Positions 61,939 to 64,000 of a stretch of DNA of 64,000 nt are shown piece after piece. The stretch comes from Microbacterium sp. 2FI (GTDB lineage: Bacteria > Actinomycetota > Actinomycetes > Actinomycetales > Microbacteriaceae): the NCBI RefSeq assembly GCF_005502885.1, contig NZ_SCMR01000010.1:62001-126000 (forward strand). The letters run 5' to 3'. How positions within the stretch are numbered: the first letter of the stretch is position 1; the number at the start of each line of letters is the position of its first letter. Position numbers and translations under genes: made by a program. The notes under the pieces are model-generated. The model had not been told where the DNA came from. It worked only from the letters and a program-made list of their open reading frames with translations, and ran no database searches.

Positions 61939-63807
61939 GTGCGTTTCGTATGGGCCGTAGCGGCGTTCGTCCTCGCTGCCCTGATGATCGGCGCGGGCAT
62001 CGCCCAGCGGACCGTCTTCCAGGGACCCGACACCGAGACAGCCTCGATCTCGGTCGAGGAGGATGCTCCTTACCTCCTCATCGACGGCGCCGTTCTGAAT
62101 CAGCTCCCCGGCTCGCAGACGCTGCGCGCACACGGCGAGGGCGACATCTTCGCCGCGTACGGTCGCACCGCAGACCTCGAGGCCTGGCTGTCGGACACCA
62201 CGTACAACGCAGCTTCCGTGAATGCGGATGGCGAGATCACGACGATTCTGGTCGAGCCCGCCGCGCCGGAGGTGTCCGCGCCTGTCGAGGGCGGCGAAGC
62301 GATCGAGGGCGCTGACGGGGCGGTTGCCGCGCCGGCCACACCCGAGACCGAAGAGGATGTGGCCGTCGCCCTGCGCAGCCCCATCGGCTCCGACCTCTGG
62401 CTGGACGAATTCCAGCAGGCCGATCTTCTGATCGCCCCGCTCCAGCTCCCCGCTGAGATGAGCGTCCTCGTCGCCGCGGACGGCACCCTGCCGGCGCCCG
62501 CGAGCGTCTCGGTCTCCTGGCCGCTCGCGAACCCGACCCCGTGGGCAGGCCCGCTGATCGTCCTCGGCGGCATCCTGATGGCTGTGGGCGTGTATCTCTA
62601 TATCCTCGGCATCCGTCACGCCCGCCGATCCCGCGGTCCTCGCCGCAAGGGCCTCCCGCTGCCCGTCACCGAGCCCATCGATCTCGGCGCCATCGACTCC
62701 GCGGACAAGGGCGTCATCAGCTCGGGCACGCCGACACGCCGCTCTGTGTCGGCCGGCCGCCGCGCGTTCGCGGTGATCCCTGCTGTCGCCGTCTCGGCGC
62801 TGTTGTTCACCGGCTGCGCGCCCGACGCCTGGCCCGAGCTCGGCGGCACGCCGACTCCGACTCCGACGGCGACGATCATCGCCCAGGAGGATCAGCAGGC
62901 TCCCGCCGTCACGAAGACCCAGGCCGAGCGGATTCTGGCGCGCATCGCGACCACGGTCGCCGAAGCCGACGAGGCGCGCGACCCCGATCTGGCCGCGACA
63001 CGGCTCAGCGGCGCGGCGCTGGCGGCGCGCGAGACCAACTACACGCTCCGCGGCGCGATCGCCGACTATGCGGCGCCTGCCGCGATTCCGACCAAGCCGC
63101 TGGAGCTCGTGCTGCCGCAGGCCTACGACGGCTGGCCTCGTTCGGTGGTGACCGTCGTCGACGACGAAGACTCGAACACGTCGAGCATCATGGTCCTGAC
63201 GCAGGACGACGCCTGGTCGGACTACAAGCTCTCCTACGTCGCGAGTCTCGAGGCGTCGACCCTCATGCCCGATCTCGCGCCGGAGTACATCGGAGCCCCG
63301 CAGGTGCAGCCTGATTCCCCCTTCCTCGTGATGGCGCCCGAAGAGGTCGCAGCAGCCTATGCGGACATCATCAACAACGGTGAGGACAGCGAGTACTACG
63401 GCATGTTCGAAGCCGAGGGAGACCAGTTCCGCGAGAGCGTCGCCGCCGACCGTCAGCGCCGGCTGGACGCCTTCAACGAGACCGGCGACAAGACCGCCGA
63501 CCTCACCTTCTCGGCGGCCGTGGGCGAGAATGCGCCGTTCGCCATCGCCACGGTCGAAAGCGGGGCGATCGTCGCGGTGAACGTCAACGAGACCGACACG
63601 GCGAAGCCGACCAACGCCGACGCCGTCATCATCCTGAAGGACAGCCCGACGGTCAAGACGCTCACGGGCGCCGACCAGTCGGCGACGGGCATCGAGACGA
63701 CGTTCAGCGACCAGCTCTTCTTCTATGTCCCCGGCCAGAGCTCGAATGAGAAGATCCGGCTTCTCGGCTACTCCTCCGACATCCTCGACGCACAGGTGAT
63801 CAAGTGA
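61939..63807 (+). CDS. Large envelope protein of unknown function (622 aa)
   Basis: An N-terminal membrane segment (FVWAVAAFVLAALMIGAGIA), an extracytoplasmic region of about 170 residues, a second membrane segment near 200-220 (LIVLGGILMAVGVYLYILG), a cytoplasmic stretch, a third hydrophobic segment ending FTGC near 290 that resembles a lipobox, and a C-terminal domain of about 310 residues rich in Asp and Thr. Homologues are common in Microbacteriaceae, sometimes misnamed glycosyltransferase; I see no such motif. A thioredoxin-fold gene starts in its stop codon. Confidence 0.75.
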   Translation: MRFVWAVAAFVLAALMIGAGIAQRTVFQGPDTETASISVEEDAPYLLIDGAVLNQLPGSQTLRAHGEGDIFAAYGRTADLEAWLSDTTYNAASVNADGEITTILVEPAAPEVSAPVEGGEAIEGADGAVAAPATPETEEDVAVALRSPIGSDLWLDEFQQADLLIAPLQLPAEMSVLVAADGTLPAPASVSVSWPLANPTPWAGPLIVLGGILMAVGVYLYILGIRHARRSRGPRRKGLPLPVTEPIDLGAIDSADKGVISSGTPTRRSVSAGRRAFAVIPAVAVSALLFTGCAPDAWPELGGTPTPTPTATIIAQEDQQAPAVTKTQAERILARIATTVAEADEARDPDLAATRLSGAALAARETNYTLRGAIADYAAPAAIPTKPLELVLPQAYDGWPRSVVTVVDDEDSNTSSIMVLTQDDAWSDYKLSYVASLEASTLMPDLAPEYIGAPQVQPDSPFLVMAPEEVAAAYADIINNGEDSEYYGMFEAEGDQFRESVAADRQRRLDAFNETGDKTADLTFSAAVGENAPFAIATVESGAIVAVNVNETDTAKPTNADAVIILKDSPTVKTLTGADQSATGIETTFSDQLFFYVPGQSSNEKIRLLGYSSDILDAQVIK

Positions 63808-64000
63808 CCGATGCTTCCCCGAGCGCCGCGCTGCGCGGCGCGGTGGATCTCTCCGCCCTCCGCAACCGACGAGCGCCCACCGGAGACGCCCCGGTGGCAG
63901 CTGCGGTCGGGTCGGTCGCCTCGCTGGTGATGGACGTCACCGATGACACGTTCCCGCAGCTGCTCGAGCTCTCGCGGACGGTCCCTGTCGTCGTCGACCT
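63804..64000 (+). CDS. YbbN-type thioredoxin-fold protein, N-terminal part (3' end outside window)
   Basis: From GTG 63804, 65 residues are visible before the window ends, overlapping the previous stop by 4 nt (GTGA). The sequence ends VTDDTFPQLLELSRTVPVVV, which in this family runs straight into the WxxWCxxC thioredoxin site. The Ala-rich N-terminus matches actinobacterial YbbN/CnoX co-chaperones that carry TPR repeats after the thioredoxin domain. The active site itself is not in the window. Confidence 0.7.
   Translation, partial: MTDASPSAALRGAVDLSALRNRRAPTGDAPVAAAVGSVASLVMDVTDDTFPQLLELSRTVPVVVD

Noticed and set aside
1..64000. tRNA, rRNA, SRP RNA, CRISPR arrays and insertion sequences
   Set aside because: I looked for cloverleaf-like segments, spaced direct repeats and transposase motifs and saw none that I could support; a covariance-model search would be decisive.

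Overview
The window is high-GC actinobacterial chromosome. Lineage markers such as DUF3515, DUF2469, a YceD-rpmF-rnc-mutM operon, YraN-ComM-DprA-XerC, many GTG/TTG starts and many genes whose start codon lies 6-9 nt after a TANNNT box point to Microbacteriaceae, most likely Microbacterium. This is inferred from gene content and style, because no 16S rRNA or tRNA gene is present. I see no CRISPR array, prophage or insertion sequence.

Layout: 1-633 is the 3' end of a fatty acid desaturase. 661-2848 is a leucine unit: a 14-residue leader peptide with three consecutive Leu codons, an RNA hairpin, then leuC and leuD. 2920-7182 carries murA, a PlsC-type acyltransferase, gpsA and ddl. 7179-9879 carries a DUF3515 lipoprotein, thiL, rsmD and a second acyltransferase. 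9962-15114 carries recG, coaD, yceD, rpmF, rnc and mutM, and the start of rnc contains a perfect 38-bp palindrome. 15136-19016 is a minus-strand accessory block: a 39-codon small ORF behind a good promoter and Shine-Dalgarno, an 84-aa small protein, and three tandem paralogous two-domain GNAT proteins joined by ATGA overlaps. 19224-24233 carries smc, ftsY and a DUF2004 protein. 24251-25911 is lipB-lipA on the minus strand. Then come a TetR-VOC fusion regulator, a membrane protein coupled to an ECF-type sigma factor, ffh and a YbdK-type glutamate-cysteine ligase.

31510-46936 is the translation cluster rpsP-khpA-rimM ... trmD ... map ... rplS. Nitrate assimilation genes interrupt it on both sides of trmD: a nitrate reductase fused to its own flavodoxin/CysJ-type electron-transfer module, a NarK transporter, and a nirB-nirD-cysG-hemD operon in which every junction overlaps by 4 nt. 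Together these import nitrate, reduce it to ammonia and make the siroheme needed by NirB. The three units share 5-bp half-sites repeated every 11 bp at the same distance from the predicted transcription start, as expected of an OmpR-type regulator such as GlnR.

46937-64000 carries lepB, rnhB, DUF2469, yraN, comM, dprA, xerC, an M23-like protein, then rpsB, tsf, pyrH, frr, cdsA, a DivIVA-domain protein, a secreted transglycosylase-like protein, a small zinc-ribbon protein, an alpha/beta hydrolase, an AI-2E-family transporter, a large membrane protein and the start of a YbbN-type thioredoxin-fold protein.
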